Shown one piece after another: positions 21,731 to 33,549 of a DNA stretch of 64,000 nucleotides; the first letter of the stretch is position 1; the number at the start of each line of letters is the position of its first letter. Source of the stretch: Canna indica (Eukaryota > Streptophyta > Magnoliopsida > Zingiberales > Cannaceae); the NCBI GenBank assembly GCA_034359265.1, contig CP136890.1, positions 72,107,501 to 72,171,500 of the forward strand, in the 5' to 3' direction. The translations under genes and the position numbers were made by a program. The notes under the pieces are model-generated. The model did no database searches. It had not been told where the DNA came from and was given only the letters and a program-made list of their open reading frames with translations.

Positions 21731-22200
21731 ATTTTATTAAACCAAAATTTTAAAAATTGATTTTAATTTACGATCCAAATTTTCAAAAATAATATTTTCG
21801 ACATTTTTAGGCCATATTTTTTTTATACATCTAAAATATATTTTTATTATAATAAATATAATTCATATATTTTTTTGGATTTTTTTAAATATTTTTTAAT
21901 ATTTTTTTTTAAAAAGTTTGTGACGTGTTACACACTTTTGTACAAAACAGAATATTTTTTCTCGCTTATTTTATTAATTTTTTTATATATTTTTTTTAAA
22001 AAAATTCATTCTTTAAAAAAATTTTAATTTTTTTTTTGGGAATGAACATTAGATAGATGTTCATTTAATGATTTTATAGAAATATCTATAAAAAATTCCT
22101 TTTTATTAAATGAGTGGAAATAATTCAAAATGAGCAGAAAAAAACTATTTTTTTTATTAAATAAGTGGGAAAGGAAAAAAGAGAGAGGAAATTATTACCT

Positions 22201-23420
22201 TATTTATTTCTAGACTTAATTACTTTTATTATATAAAGATTAATAAGAGATAGAAGTATAATATTTTGCAATAAGTAAATTATTGCATGAACCAAACGAC
22301 AGCGATGCCTTTTCAGAAATTGATCAACCAAACAGCTTCAATTATAGAGTATAATGCAGCCTTTTGAATTAGAACAAATTTAATGTAATTTTTTAAAATA
22401 CAATTTGAACATTTCTTTTATGCATTCAATTTCATAGATTGATCATCCAGAAATCTCGTGATAATTCATCCAAATTTTACTTGACAATCATGAACCTAGA
22501 CAATTAAGATAAATAAATCATTATTAAGATTATAAAAAACATGAAGGGGTCAAATTGCAATAATTGATAAAGATCGAAGGTTAATTCAAAATGACAAGTG
22601 ATTGGTTTCCACTTTCCACTCTCCACAGCGAACATAAATCTGAGCCTTGACAATCACAACGCACACGTGGATCTCAAATGCAGCCCATCATCACGCATCT
22701 CAAAAAATGCACGGTATCAAGATCGACCGTGCATTTAAAGCGCCAAACTCGGCGATTTATTGGGTCTTGTTCTTTTTTTTTGATAACTAATATAAATTAC
22801 CAACGTCCACGTCTTTATTACTTAATAACAAATAATAAATAATAAAAACAACGCCCACTTCTCTATTTAAATAATAAAAATAAATAAATAAGTAGAACGT
22901 CGACATCTGTAATTAATAATCTGCCATAAAGAAACAAGAAACACTTCAAACATGCACAATTAAAACATTTGTCCTTATAATATGGTCAAAAAATTATATC
23001 ATATTTAATTATTATCATCCATCCTCATCAAATTACCCTTTCAATACTCCAACCATCAATCATCATTAATGTAAATATCATATATCCTTAATTAAATAGG
23101 CGTCAAAAGTGCAAAGGGGGAATTTGGTTATTTTCCGATAGGACTCGGTTGAGTTTGAACCAATTCCGCTTTCGGATCGGTTCGGAGTTGCAATGAAGGA
23201 AGTGTTAATAAAATGTTTCTTTTCGGAGTTGCATTAATTCAGTTCATCAGCGAGCACTAACTCAGTAGTTTCACGATGTGCTGGCAAAGGGGGAATGGTG
23301 AGTCACAACGCGGCCCATTTGATCGCGAAAGCGGACCGAGGTGATGTGGAATCGGAAAAGAGGGTGGTATGAGCAGTGGGTACGCGGTCGTTTCATTTCA
23401 TTTGTATTCTAACTCTTCGC
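22201..23420. other. Intergenic region upstream of the glucanase gene
   Basis: AT-rich, with short (aataaat)-type runs at 22800-22900 and no coding frame. GC content rises after about 23100. The promoter of the downstream gene must lie in the last few hundred bases, but no TATA box stands out. The pyrimidine-rich run at 23425-23455 (ctctctccctctc) could mark the start of transcription. Confidence 0.45.
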
Positions 23421-23604
23421 TTTCCATTTAGACTTCCTCTCTCCCTCTCAAAAATCTCGTTTTTTTCCTGCCTCTGAGGCGACGATTTCTCCGCTTTTCG
23501 CCGCCGCCGTCGCGCTCTCTTTGCTTCCCCTCATCTCCTGCACAGTATTTGGTGCGCGAAAGTCTAATTGCAGCGGGCAGGCAAGGCAGTGGTTGCCAAA
23601 ACCG

Positions 23605-23634
23605 ATGGCGGAGGGAGTGTGTGAGAGTGGTTGA
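23605..23634 (+). promoter_or_regulatory. Upstream ORF in the probable 5' leader of the glucanase gene
   Basis: ATG at 23605 opens a nine-codon frame ending in TGA. A second upstream frame runs from 23790 to 23933 and ends 12 bases before the main ATG. If transcription starts before 23600, both could reduce translation. Whether they are in the transcript cannot be seen. Confidence 0.3.
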
Positions 23635-23944
23635 TTTGAAGGAATCAGTTCCTTGTTTTGGGAACGGAGAGAGGGGATTGCTCGATTCGCGATCTCCCTT
23701 CGGTCTCCTTCTCTTTCCTTCGTTGGGGGAATCGTGGTGGTGGTGGTGGTGGTGACTGCTATTCGGGGTGGAGGCCGAGGATCTGGTCTATGGCATGCCT
23801 CCGGACAAAGCAAGCACCGGCTTCCTCCAACCGTTGTTGTTACAGGGGCTGTCCCCCGCCTCCACGCTTGGAGTTCTCGTCGATGGCGCTATCTCCTATC
23901 GGCGGTCACTGCGTGCTCCTCTTCTGCCTGTGAGGAAGGAAGGG

Positions 23945-26900
23945 ATGCGGGTTACGCTGCTCTTCTTCTGCTGCCTTCTGTACTTCTGCCTTTATTACGG
24001 TACGTTGCCATTCTCTAGCAAGCAGCAATCTCCTTTCCTTTCTTGACTGATTGGCTCACTAATTTGCTTAAGGCAATCTCGGTCTTGATTTTGATTTGGG
24101 CGCTAATTTGCTGTAGCTTAGCACTTTTGGATGTCATGCTCGATTTAATCCGCATCGTTGATTCGATGATTGTGTTTGACATCTTTCTGCCTTATTCTTG
24201 ATTCCCTTCTCTATATCGCCTCCTCTCCCCTAATCCTCTGATGAGCATGAATACCTGTATCACTTCCTTTTCTTGATCTCTCATCTTCGTTTGATAATGG
24301 TTATTCCTTGGATTAAGTTCCTATCTTTGCACGACAGGATTAGTCAAGAATAGATGCTGCTTTTGCACATATTTAAACTATAATCTGGTTACAGTTGATC
24401 CATCTATAATCATTGCCATCATAGTAAAAATATGGCAATTTTTCTGCTTATGATGCTTGCTTTGGGAATATTGTGACACGGTTTTGGACGCCTCTCAATG
24501 ACTCTTACACCATGTTTGGATTGAGGGTTTTGGATGAGTTTGAAACCCCTCCAAACCCCTTCTAGAACCCATTTTCAGAACCCCTCAAAATGGGGGGTTT
24601 TGGAAGAGTTTGAAGAGTTAATGAATTAAAAATAGTTAAATTACAAAAATATCCTTAAAACAAAATATATATTATTATAAACGATGACATAGTTGTCTAC
24701 CAAATCCCTCCAAACCCCTCCAAACCCCTTATGAAGTTCAACCAAACAAGGTTTTTAAAACCCTTTTAAAAACCTCCAAACCCTTCCCCTTCAAAACCCT
24801 TCAAACCCCTCCCCCTCCAAACCCCTTATTCAAAGTTATCCAAATATAGTGTTAATTTACTGACGATGTTCTTCATTTTTTTCATTTGTTTTTATGTTAC
24901 TTAATGAGTTATATTATCATCACAGTTCTGGATTTTGATTCTTTGGGTACAAGTCAATATTTACAAGTCGTATGATTTGCCACACAACTAGAACTCCATT
25001 ATGGGCGCAATACTACTTTGCTGATGAACTTAACTACATCTCCTTGAAACTCTCCGTGCTTGTATTCTGTATGCATAAGTAGTTGTTGCTAAAGTAGTTG
25101 TTGCTTTTGTTACAAGGCCCAACGAAGGTTCTGGCTTTTACTGGAACCTATGGGATAAACTATGGCAGGATAGCAGACAATATTCCTTCACCTGAAAGTG
25201 TCGTCACACTTCTTAAAGCAGCAAAGATAAAGAATGTGAGAATCTTTGATGCGGATCACAGTGTGCTCAATGCATTTAAAGGGTCTGGCCTTGATCTATC
25301 TGTAGCCATTGGTAATGAATACCTGAAAGACATGAGTGTAAATGAAGATCGTGCTGTAACCTGGATCAAGGAAAATGTGCAGCCATTTCTCCCTGAAACA
25401 CGGATCCGAGGAATTGTAGTAGGGAACGAAGTGTTGGGAGGTTCAGATCAGGAACTGCCTCAAGCTCTTTTTGGAGCAATAAAGAATGTGTACAATGCAC
25501 TCAAGAAGCTTCAATTGGCAGACAATATTGAAGTTTCAACACCACATTCTCAGGCTGTTTTTGCTAATTCATTCCCTCCATCAGCCTGCATTTTTAAAGA
25601 AGATGTCCTTGTTTACATGAAACCTATCTTGGATTTCTTTTCTAAGATTGGCAGTCCATTCTATCTCAATGCATATCCATTTTTGGCTTACAAATACGAC
25701 CCCGAGCACATTGATATAAATTATGCTCTTTTCTTGTCAAATCCTGGTGTTTATGATGAAAAAACTAATCTGCACTATGACAACATGTTTGATGCTCAAA
25801 TAGATGCAGCTTATGCTGCTCTGGAAGCTGTTGGATATGATAAAATGGAAGTGCGGATCTCAGAGACTGGTTGGGCTTCTAGTGGGGATGAAGATGAACC
25901 AGCAGCTACTGCTGAGAATGCAAGGACTTACAATTATAATCTTCGTAAGCGGCTTTTCAAGAAGAAAGGAACTCCGCGCAGGCCAAAAATTGTGGTTAAA
26001 GCATACATATTTGCTTTGTTTAATGAGGATCTAAAGCCTGGGGCAAGTTCTGAGAAGCACTATGGGTTATTCAAGCCTGATGGGAGCATAGCCTATGATA
26101 TTGGCTATAGTGGGCTGAAGCCTTCTTGCGCGTCCTCATCTCTGTTATCCTTTAAGGTATTTGAATGTTGCTTCTTCTTTTTTCCCTTTAAATTTGTTTT
26201 TTTTTTGCTTATCCACCACATTTTCCACATTAATACAACCTAAATGCCTAGAAGATAAATTGATGGTTGAGTATGGATAGTATTATTTTTATGTTGAAAG
26301 CTCATACTAATATGATTATATACTAGCCATAAGCTATGTACTCATGATTATACCTCTATGTTGTTACTATTGTATGCAAATGAAATACTATTTTTTAGGC
26401 TGTATTAACATTGTCATTGGACCAATATTTTCAATTTTTTTGTTATTTTCTTGAACCTTATGTCAATGTCTTGGAGCACCATTTTAAACCTTCTGACATC
26501 CATATTGAAAAAAATGTAAATGTGAGCCAGATTGGGTGATGCCAGTCTATTTAGCCTCAAAATTCATGTAAACTAAGCACAAGTTACAGAGAAGCTTCCA
26601 TAAAAATCAATCAAATGCTGCAAATAAGTAAGGAGAATGGTGCTTTAGTATTTCTTCTTGCTAACATGGTCCAGGCATATCCCTTTTACTGGCTACACTT
26701 AGCTTCACCTTTAGGATTGCATCTTTGTGGCAGCAAGTTCACCTGAAATTCTAAGTGGATCTTTGTACTTTCAAGACACTGTTGTTTTCTTTAGTACATG
26801 ATTATGTTTTAGTCTTATGCTGGCTTAGAATCATTAAGTCCTAAATTAATGGTTTAGACTTGTTTAAACAAAGAAGTGATAAATAGATAGTAGATAACTT

Positions 26901-28336
26901 TGTCATTATTGGTAATTTGGTTTTATCTACTAGCACTAATGATAGGATTTTATATCATCTACGCATTGTTGTGATTATAGGGATATTCTTGTTTGTCCAT
27001 GTTGCATCAATTTTTGTTGGAACAACTTCCAACTAAAGCATCTTTTTTACTTTACAGAAAATCCCCCAAAAACTATGGTGGTGGATAACACTGAAAATCT
27101 AATGTTTTAAAATTGAGGTCAATACTCTTTGTGCGCTACCCTATTTGTAGATTTAACCTGTATAATTTGTAGAGTCTTACTAACTACTATCCCATATTAT
27201 CCTTGCTTAATCCCCCTGCCAGCACCTTAGGCCCAATGCCCTGTTTGATGATTAAACGTCCCAATCACAGTTGGAGGAGTATTTGTCTGCCAAAGCATCA
27301 TTTGCTAACTTCCTAATACAGTAGGCTGTGATCTTCCATTGGAAGGCCTGAACCTTGACTTCTTGTTCCAAAATTGTTTTCGTACAGCTCAACTCCAAGT
27401 AGGCTTCATTACTGGTAGTCCATTCTTTTTGCCAGGGATGTAAAATCCAAGTTGTAATTGGATATAAAATCCATGTTTTATGCCCATTGTCTATGGTAAA
27501 AATTCTCCCTCTTTCAGGATATCAAATTGGATACTTTAATTTCTCGAGTGATTATCAACCAGAGATATTTTCCAATCTGCCAATAAGGATGACTTGACAA
27601 TAGATTATGCAACTATACTATGTATATCTAATTCTTAATAGTTTCTCATGGATTTCTGGATGAGGTTCTGGTTTCAACTTTCAAGTATAGTTAGGCAATT
27701 GATGAGCAATTTATTTTAGTGAACCATAAAGAAAGTCCAAGGAATTGGATATTATTTAGTCTGCTTTAAGCCTGCCAAGTTATCTTTTGTGGTATGATGC
27801 CCTGGATGACATCAGACATTTGATGTATCTCATTACTTTTAGGAACCACAGGAGTGAGTTCTTCCCAATTATGGTTATTAACTAAGGACAACTATTTCCT
27901 ATAAAATTTATTCAAGATTCAACAAACACCACTTACTCTGGATCTTTTGTTCATTACATATTATTATGCTCTTATCGAATCCCCAAAATTCACATTGTGC
28001 TATTTCATTTCTTTTATGATCTAATTATAAAGAAATGCTTACTTTTTGTCATTGTTCCAGTTAAATCCAATAACGAATATTTGCATAAACCATGCAGGTA
28101 ACTGAGACACAAAAATTGAACCTTATAACCTTCTCCACATGATTAATTAGTTGATATTGAATTACATTAATATATATGACTTGTAGATCAATTATCCAGA
28201 AGTTTCGGTCTTGCAGTAACTAATATCCCTACTTTGGTTTATAATATTGCAGGATATTCATACAAAAAGTTGGTTCACACCGTACATCATTTTTCTTTCA
28301 TGCTTTATAGCAGTAATTCTGGCTTTGACAAATTAA
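23945..28336 (+). CDS. GPI-anchored glucan endo-1,3-beta-glucosidase (GH17), three exons
   Basis: Exons 23945-23999, 25117-26156 and 28253-28336 join in phase to 392 residues, with GT-AG introns of 1117 and 2096 bp. The enzyme hydrolyses 1,3-beta-glucan (callose) in the wall or at plasmodesmata. Residues 1-18 (MRVTLLFFCCLLYFCLYY) are a signal peptide. The GH17 barrel starts at TGTYGINYGRIADNIPSP; the acid/base Glu is about residue 123 in VVGNEVLGG and the nucleophile about 268 in ISETGWASSG. There is no C-terminal X8/CBM43 domain. Exon 3 supplies a hydrophobic tail (YIIFLSCFIAVILAL), a likely GPI-anchor signal, cleaved perhaps near CASSS. It resembles the Arabidopsis glucosidase 11/14 group. 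Exon 1 is inferred from the phase-matched splice and signal peptide; an in-frame ATG at 23795 is an alternative start. Confidence 0.92.
24508..24851. mobile_element. Tourist/PIF-Harbinger-like MITE in glucanase intron 1
   Basis: TIRs caccatgtttggat and atccaaatatagtg, flanked by TTA on both sides (24505-24507 and 24852-24854), giving 344 bp. The 3-bp TTA duplication is characteristic of PIF/Harbinger MITEs. The interior is rich in ccaaacccc runs on both sides. No coding capacity. Confidence 0.85.
26157..28252 (+). other. Intron 2 of the glucanase gene
   Basis: Donor aaggtatttg and acceptor attgcaggat. No transposon ends or coding frame recognised within its 2096 bp. Reading through the donor gives a short C-terminal extension ending in a stop at 26243; an intron-retained transcript would therefore lack the GPI signal. 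Confidence 0.7.
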
Positions 28337-29740
28337 TTTGATAACATACACAGTCCTGCCTCAAGATGCATTAATTGGATCATGACAACGTTTCATTGAA
28401 TCTGCTCACTTGTTCCCCTTTCCATGGAGTATGTGAATTAGTCTTGAGTACTTGTGCTAAATCTTTGATACTCCAGTATTTCAGTCAATGAAATTGCTTG
28501 AGATATTGTCGAATGAGAGTTATGCTCTTGTTTTAATTTTTCAATGCACAACCTCATACTAGTGGGACTAGTTAATCTTTGGGCACAGCTAGAAATGCTG
28601 ATTGATTTATGTTCTACAAACATAACTCAATAATTTAATGCTTGAGCTGAACCTTCTCTTACTGTCATGTTCTTGCGAGTTGCATATTTTGTTACTTTTC
28701 ATTACTAATTGAGAATCGATGTTATTACTTCACCAACGTTTATATATTCCCACAGCAGGTAATTCATGATTTGTCATTATGTAATTTTGTTCTTCTATTT
28801 CATGTGCATAAAAACTGTGAAATTACTTTGCAATTTGTTCAAACTAGTATTTTCTTTTTAAATATTCTCTAATTGTTTTTATCATAAACTATTTGATGAC
28901 TTGCATACATTGTTTGTCAATGTTTTTTCAGTTGACTGCTCAATCTCTTGAAAACAATCACTTCTCACTTTCTCAGTTTATGTTACCATATAAAACTATT
29001 CAAGCATCTAAATTTATAGGAAACAGACAATGTTGTAGTGATGATTGTTATGATTAATTCCACCTACTAAGTTGGTCCTCTTTTTAGTATTATCTGGCTT
29101 TATAGTAGAATATATCATACTCAAAAAGAGGAAGATAAATTGGAAGAATTCTTAACATCATCCAGGTCAATGCATCGTGTAGAACTATTAATGTACAGGA
29201 GTATGATGTATCACAGGCCAAGCTGTCTGAGAGAGCTTCTCTTAATATGTTTTTTCTTTTTAGATGGGTTTAAGTACCGAAATGAAACAAGAGGCATAAT
29301 TTAGGCTACTCTCACAAAATATATTTATTTTTTCTATTTGGTTCCATGATTTTTTGATTGTTTTTAAAATCTCTGATTTAGTTTAAGAAAACAAACATAT
29401 TCATGACATGAAAAGAGTTGATACCTCTCCATTTGAAAAATTAAAATATAATTATTTGTGAATTTATACGAACTTTATTTTTTGCTCAAATTAACTTCAA
29501 AAGTAAATTCTAAAAAGCTCAAATTGAACAAAAGTTGTGTTTGTTACGTTGCTTGGTAATGTTATAATAGTAATTTACATTACCACAAGATAAATTGTCA
29601 CCTTTAATATATCAGTAATATATTATTTTTTTATTTTGCATGTTTGGTTAACATAGATGACAATTTTATTTTGTATTTTTTGATTTTACAAAAAATACCA
29701 TAAAACTGTCAATCTTCATTTACCCTTTTTTTGGTCTACA
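28337..29740. other. 3' flank of the glucanase gene, no gene recognised
   Basis: AT-rich. Holds the 3' UTR and intergenic DNA. The minus-strand frame 28438-28623 has no recognisable motif. Confidence 0.5.
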
Positions 29741-29889
29741 AACTCTAACCACCACTCTTGCCATCAGCATGTGTCCATTGCTCTTGCCGTCAGCCCCTCT
29801 ACATCATTCTTCGTGCCAGACTGTCTCCACCGATCTTGCCATCACCCATCTTTGTTGCTCTCGTTGTCAACTCTTCCACTGCCCTCGGG

Positions 29890-29932
29890 TTCTTCTTCTT
29901 CTTCTTCTTCTTCTTCTTCTTCTTCTTCTTCC
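29890..29932 (+). repeat. (TTC)n microsatellite
   Basis: About 14 uninterrupted TTC units. It makes all three frames look open with poly-Ser, poly-Leu or poly-Phe translations, none of them real genes. Confidence 0.97.
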
Positions 29933-29978
29933 TCCCCTTTTCCTTGTGCTTCATCGGAGCCGGTGTGCTTTGATTTCG

Positions 29979-30010
29979 AAGCAGAGGGGCTTCAATTGAA
30001 GCCCCTGCTT
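29979..30010. repeat. Palindrome able to form a hairpin
   Basis: A self-complementary 32-bp stretch centred on ttcaattgaa with GGGG/CCCC arms and a 2-base bulge. The core cttcaattgaag recurs at about 30050. Nearby gaagc words suggest the end of an unclassified foldback element. Confidence 0.7.
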
Positions 30011-30426
30011 AGAAATCGAGACCGAGTAGTTTCAGGAGAAGCCCCTATGCTTCAATTGAAGTAGTGCTTCGGTTTTGAAGCATTGGGATATTTAGGATTT
30101 TTGGTTTTGATTTTAGGTTACTTGGAGGGGGAAGGAAGAAGCTGTGTACGAGATGGCAGCTGGGACGACGCGGTGGTGGTGACGAGAGATGGTGGTTGAG
30201 TTTGGTGGTTCTGGTAGTTGAGATCTTGTGCTTCATCATAAGAAGTTTTAGCCAACTTAGGCCAAGCATTAGTACAATCATTGTTCTCACTACAGCTACA
30301 TAATGCAATATTTGCATTTGTAAAAAAACATTTACATCATCAGAAGTTCTACAAAACTGATCATTTGCTTCATTTGATGTCTAAGCTTGAATTGCCTTGA
30401 ATAAACCTTCAGAACACCAAGCTTCC

Positions 30427-32861
30427 TTAGCTAAACCATGTGCTGACACATTCTTCTCTCTTTTCAAAGTTCCATCCTTTTACCATTACCTCAGCTGCTA
30501 TTTCTCTTATTTTGCAAATCAAAACTGATATATGCCAAGGAGAATCAAATTCCCCTTTCAATATTTTGATCAACCTCATACAATCACAATACACTGAATT
30601 ATTTTTCCATCTTTTTTTCTTCACATTGTCTAAACCATACCATAGAGCCTTTGCCTCATACGGTGGATCACTTGCCATTTCAGTTCCACTTCCTTCCATC
30701 AGAATCTTTCCTTCTCTGTTTATTAACACATATCCACATCCTGCCCAATCTTCTCCCTTCCAGGTTGCATCAGTATAGAGCTTTTCTCCCCAGTAATTAG
30801 CTCCTTCACTGATTTCTTTTTTATCTTCAGCCTCTTTTCTCCTTTTAACTCCAATTACATTATATTCCCATACATCAGTTCATACTCTATTTAAAATATA
30901 TTGTATATCCCATCCTCTTCCTTCAAACTTACATTCGTTCATGTTCTTCCAAATCATCCACCATGAAGTAGCTAAAAAAACCATAAACTTTGATGCGGAT
31001 TCAGTCTCAAATCCTTCGGATTCATCAACCCATTTTACCTTCTTTCCATTTATTTTTAAATTTGAATTCAATTCTCATCGTTCTTTGTACCACTTCCCAG
31101 TATTTTTTTAACAAAATTGTAATTAAAAAATATATATTCTATCTCATCCATTCCTTTTTTACAAACATGACATTTCTCTATTTCCTTCCCTAAAAATTTA
31201 CCAAACCAATCTGAAGTTGGCAGCCTTTTCCATAGTAATTTTCAAATCAACATCTTTGATCTTTCTGATACCTTTAGTTTCCATATCCTGTTCCAATTCA
31301 CATCTGGACCTTTAGTTATTTCCTCCTTTAAGTAGCAGTAATCATTTTTCACTGATAATACCCCCCTTCCAGTTATTAGTTCATATCCATCTATCAGTGC
31401 CTTTCTCTTTGAACACTTGAATCAAGTAAATTTTCTTTAAGCATGCCTCAATACATTTTGAATTCCATTCCTCTCCTGAGATAAGTTCATTTACCATTCT
31501 GAATTTTTCCAAGCATTCTACATTTATAAAAGTAGGTCATCTACTTAAAGGTATTCTCACTAATCCATGGGTCATCCCACACATTTGTATTTCTATCATT
31601 TTTCACTTTTTTCTTTAACCCATCTTTCAAAACATCCATACTTCTCTTTATCAGCCTAATTTTTTTTTCATTCCCCTTTCACCTTTCACAATACCGAGGA
31701 TTCTGCTCTCCATATTACTCCACAATTAAATCAGTCCACAGTTGTCCTTTATTAAGAATGGCAACACTCTTTTAGCAAACAAAGCATGTTTAATAACTGA
31801 TATATCTCTTATACCCAGTCCTCCAATGTCTTTGTTTGCAGTCACCATTTTCTAACTTAACATTCTTGCATATTTTCTTCCTTCACTTGTATTCCAAAAA
31901 AATCCCTGGTAACTTTGGTTAAGTTTTGCACTTTTCACTTACCCAAAAATTCATCAAAGAATAAGTGGGAATTGAATATGTACATAATTTATTAGAACCT
32001 TTCTTCCTACTTGAGAAATCATGTTCGTTGCCCATGGTTCTACCTTTTTTATCACTTTCTCAACCAGCTTATATTCATGCTCACTTTTTAACCTTTTTGG
32101 GAAATGCCCTTCTTTCATATTAACACATCGATAGATTTCATGCTTAATCTTTGGATTAGTTTTCCTTGGGAAAAATATCTTAAATTTTTCTTTATTGATC
32201 TTTTGTCCCGATGTGCGCTTAATCTTTGGATTAGCTTTCATTGGAAAAAATATCTCAGGTTTTTCTTTATCATGACTTCCTACTCCCTTTCACGACTATT
32301 ACAATATCATCTGTAAAGCACATATGATTGAGTTTGAATCCTCTTACTTTGAAAGATACAACTTTTCCATCATCCACTGCTTGGTTGATTAACTTTGAAA
32401 AGAAGACCTCCATCCTTATAAATAGCTAGGGAGATAGTGGATCTTCGTGCCTTATTCCCTGAACTCATTTGACACTTCTCTATTCATCTTACAATAAAAT
32501 TTTGCACCTTTAATGCAACCTTTTATCCAACGGATCTCCAAGTCCAACTTCATTATAAAGTATGGTCTTTTTGCCTTTGGATTATGTATAGTCTATTACT
32601 TCATTGACTATCAAAATATTATCTTGAATCATTCTACCTGGAACAAATGTTGATTGCTCAAAGCTGATAATTTTGTTCAAGAAATACCTCATCATGTTAA
32701 CTAAAACTTTTGCAACAATTTTGTATAGCACATTACATAGTACTATAGGCCTAAAGTCAGTTATGTACTTTGGTTTCTCCTTTTTTTTGGAATCATAACT
32801 AATATTGTATCAATCCAGTTCTCAAGCAAGCTATTTGACTAATAGGTAAAGGCACATCAAT
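30427..32861 (-). pseudogene. 5'-truncated LINE (L1-like) ORF2 fragment
   Basis: Reading the minus strand downward from 32861 gives reverse-transcriptase text in several frames: a CNVLYKIVAKVL-like block, RPYFIMKLDLE, then EKVIKKVEPWATNMISQVGR and KVLINYVHIQFPL. A zf-RVT zinc-binding region follows near 31080-31200 (CHVCKKGMDEIEY), then WWMIWKNMNECKFEG. A C-terminal RNase H of the plant LINE type ends it (YTDATWKGEDWAG at about 30760, EAKALWYGLDN, stop at 30427). The endonuclease and the first half of the RT are missing, as expected from 5' truncation during target-primed insertion. Many stops and frameshifts occur. The 5' end abuts the gag of gypsy B; the 3' end and poly(A) are not clear. 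Confidence 0.85.
32141..32268. repeat. Short tandem duplication within the LINE
   Basis: cttaatctttggattag occurs at about 32141 and 32217 with similar downstream text, a 76-bp period. On the minus strand it duplicates a segment reading like KIFFP..NPKIK. Confidence 0.75.
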
Positions 32862-33549
32862 TCCTTTGCGAGATTTCCACGCGTGAAGTCACTCCTTAGT
32901 TGGCCCTCGTAACTGCAGTCCCACCATCTGAGCTGCCACAATCGAAATGCATCCCAGCACCACGCACAACTCAAAGCAGTCACTCAAGAAGCTAGTGACT
33001 TCCACCTTTGGGTATGTGCCCGTGAACTCAGGCAGCTTCAACCTGATGAAGTCCACATATGGTACTTGTTCCTCAGCTATCTTCTTGTGGTCTACTATCC
33101 TCACCACAAGCGAAATCGACTCTGCTGCCACCTGAACTACTAGTGTTGGGGAATCAACGATTGCTGCTGGTGCCTTAGTTCTCACTCACAACGGATCTCC
33201 TCAAACAATTTCTTGACCCAGGCCTCATGCTCAACCTCCTCTAGAACTGCATGTCCGCGGCCTCTAGTCCCACAGCCCCAACCTCCTTGTTGATTGGCGA
33301 AATTGCTTCCCCCTTACTTGACACAGTGTTACTACCTGCTTTCATAGTCTGAGAACATCACAAGAATTTCACAACAATAAGTACTAATACTAAGTACAAA
33401 AATGCATACATACCGATGGACATGCAAGCTCAGTTTCTCCATTCTCATAGGACATGACACACTGTATGACGACACATTAGCAATGCCCCATACAATGCCC
33501 TACAACTTATTGTCGCAGTCAGGACCTAAATTATGCTCTGATACCACTT
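32862..33549 (-). pseudogene. Gag fragment and leader of gypsy element B
   Basis: The minus-strand frame 32889-33185 encodes VPYVDFIRLKLPEFTGTYP, VTSFLSDCFELCVVLGC and LQLRGPTKE, the same gag blocks as in elements A and C. Upstream text near 33230-33340 gives a degraded N terminus. The gag ends at about 32862 where the LINE begins, so pol is absent. The primer site (reverse complement tggtatcagagc, 33535-33546) and LTR follow. Confidence 0.88.

Larger units (their letters stand above)
18300..22200. repeat. AT-rich long inverted-repeat complex
   Basis: The stretch 18303-18660 recurs as its reverse complement at 21060-21103 plus 21731-21970 (interrupted by a hAT element), and partly at 19650-19800. 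Shared landmarks are gtgtaacacg/cgtgttacac, ggatcgtaaatt and actttaatagaaaa. Further diverged copies of a motif resembling aaaatgtatcctaaaat occur at about 18950, 19260, 19850 and 20000. The left arm truncates the Helitron helicase at about 18300. This looks like one or more large foldback-type non-autonomous elements. No protein is recognisable. Confidence 0.6.

Noticed and set aside
23448..24046. Several open frames around the glucanase first exon
   Set aside because: Only the 55-bp segment from 23945 joins in phase to exon 2 with a proper donor. The others are GC-driven frames in the leader.
29758..30064. Poly-Phe, poly-Leu and poly-Ser frames
   Set aside because: They are the three readings of a (TTC)n microsatellite.
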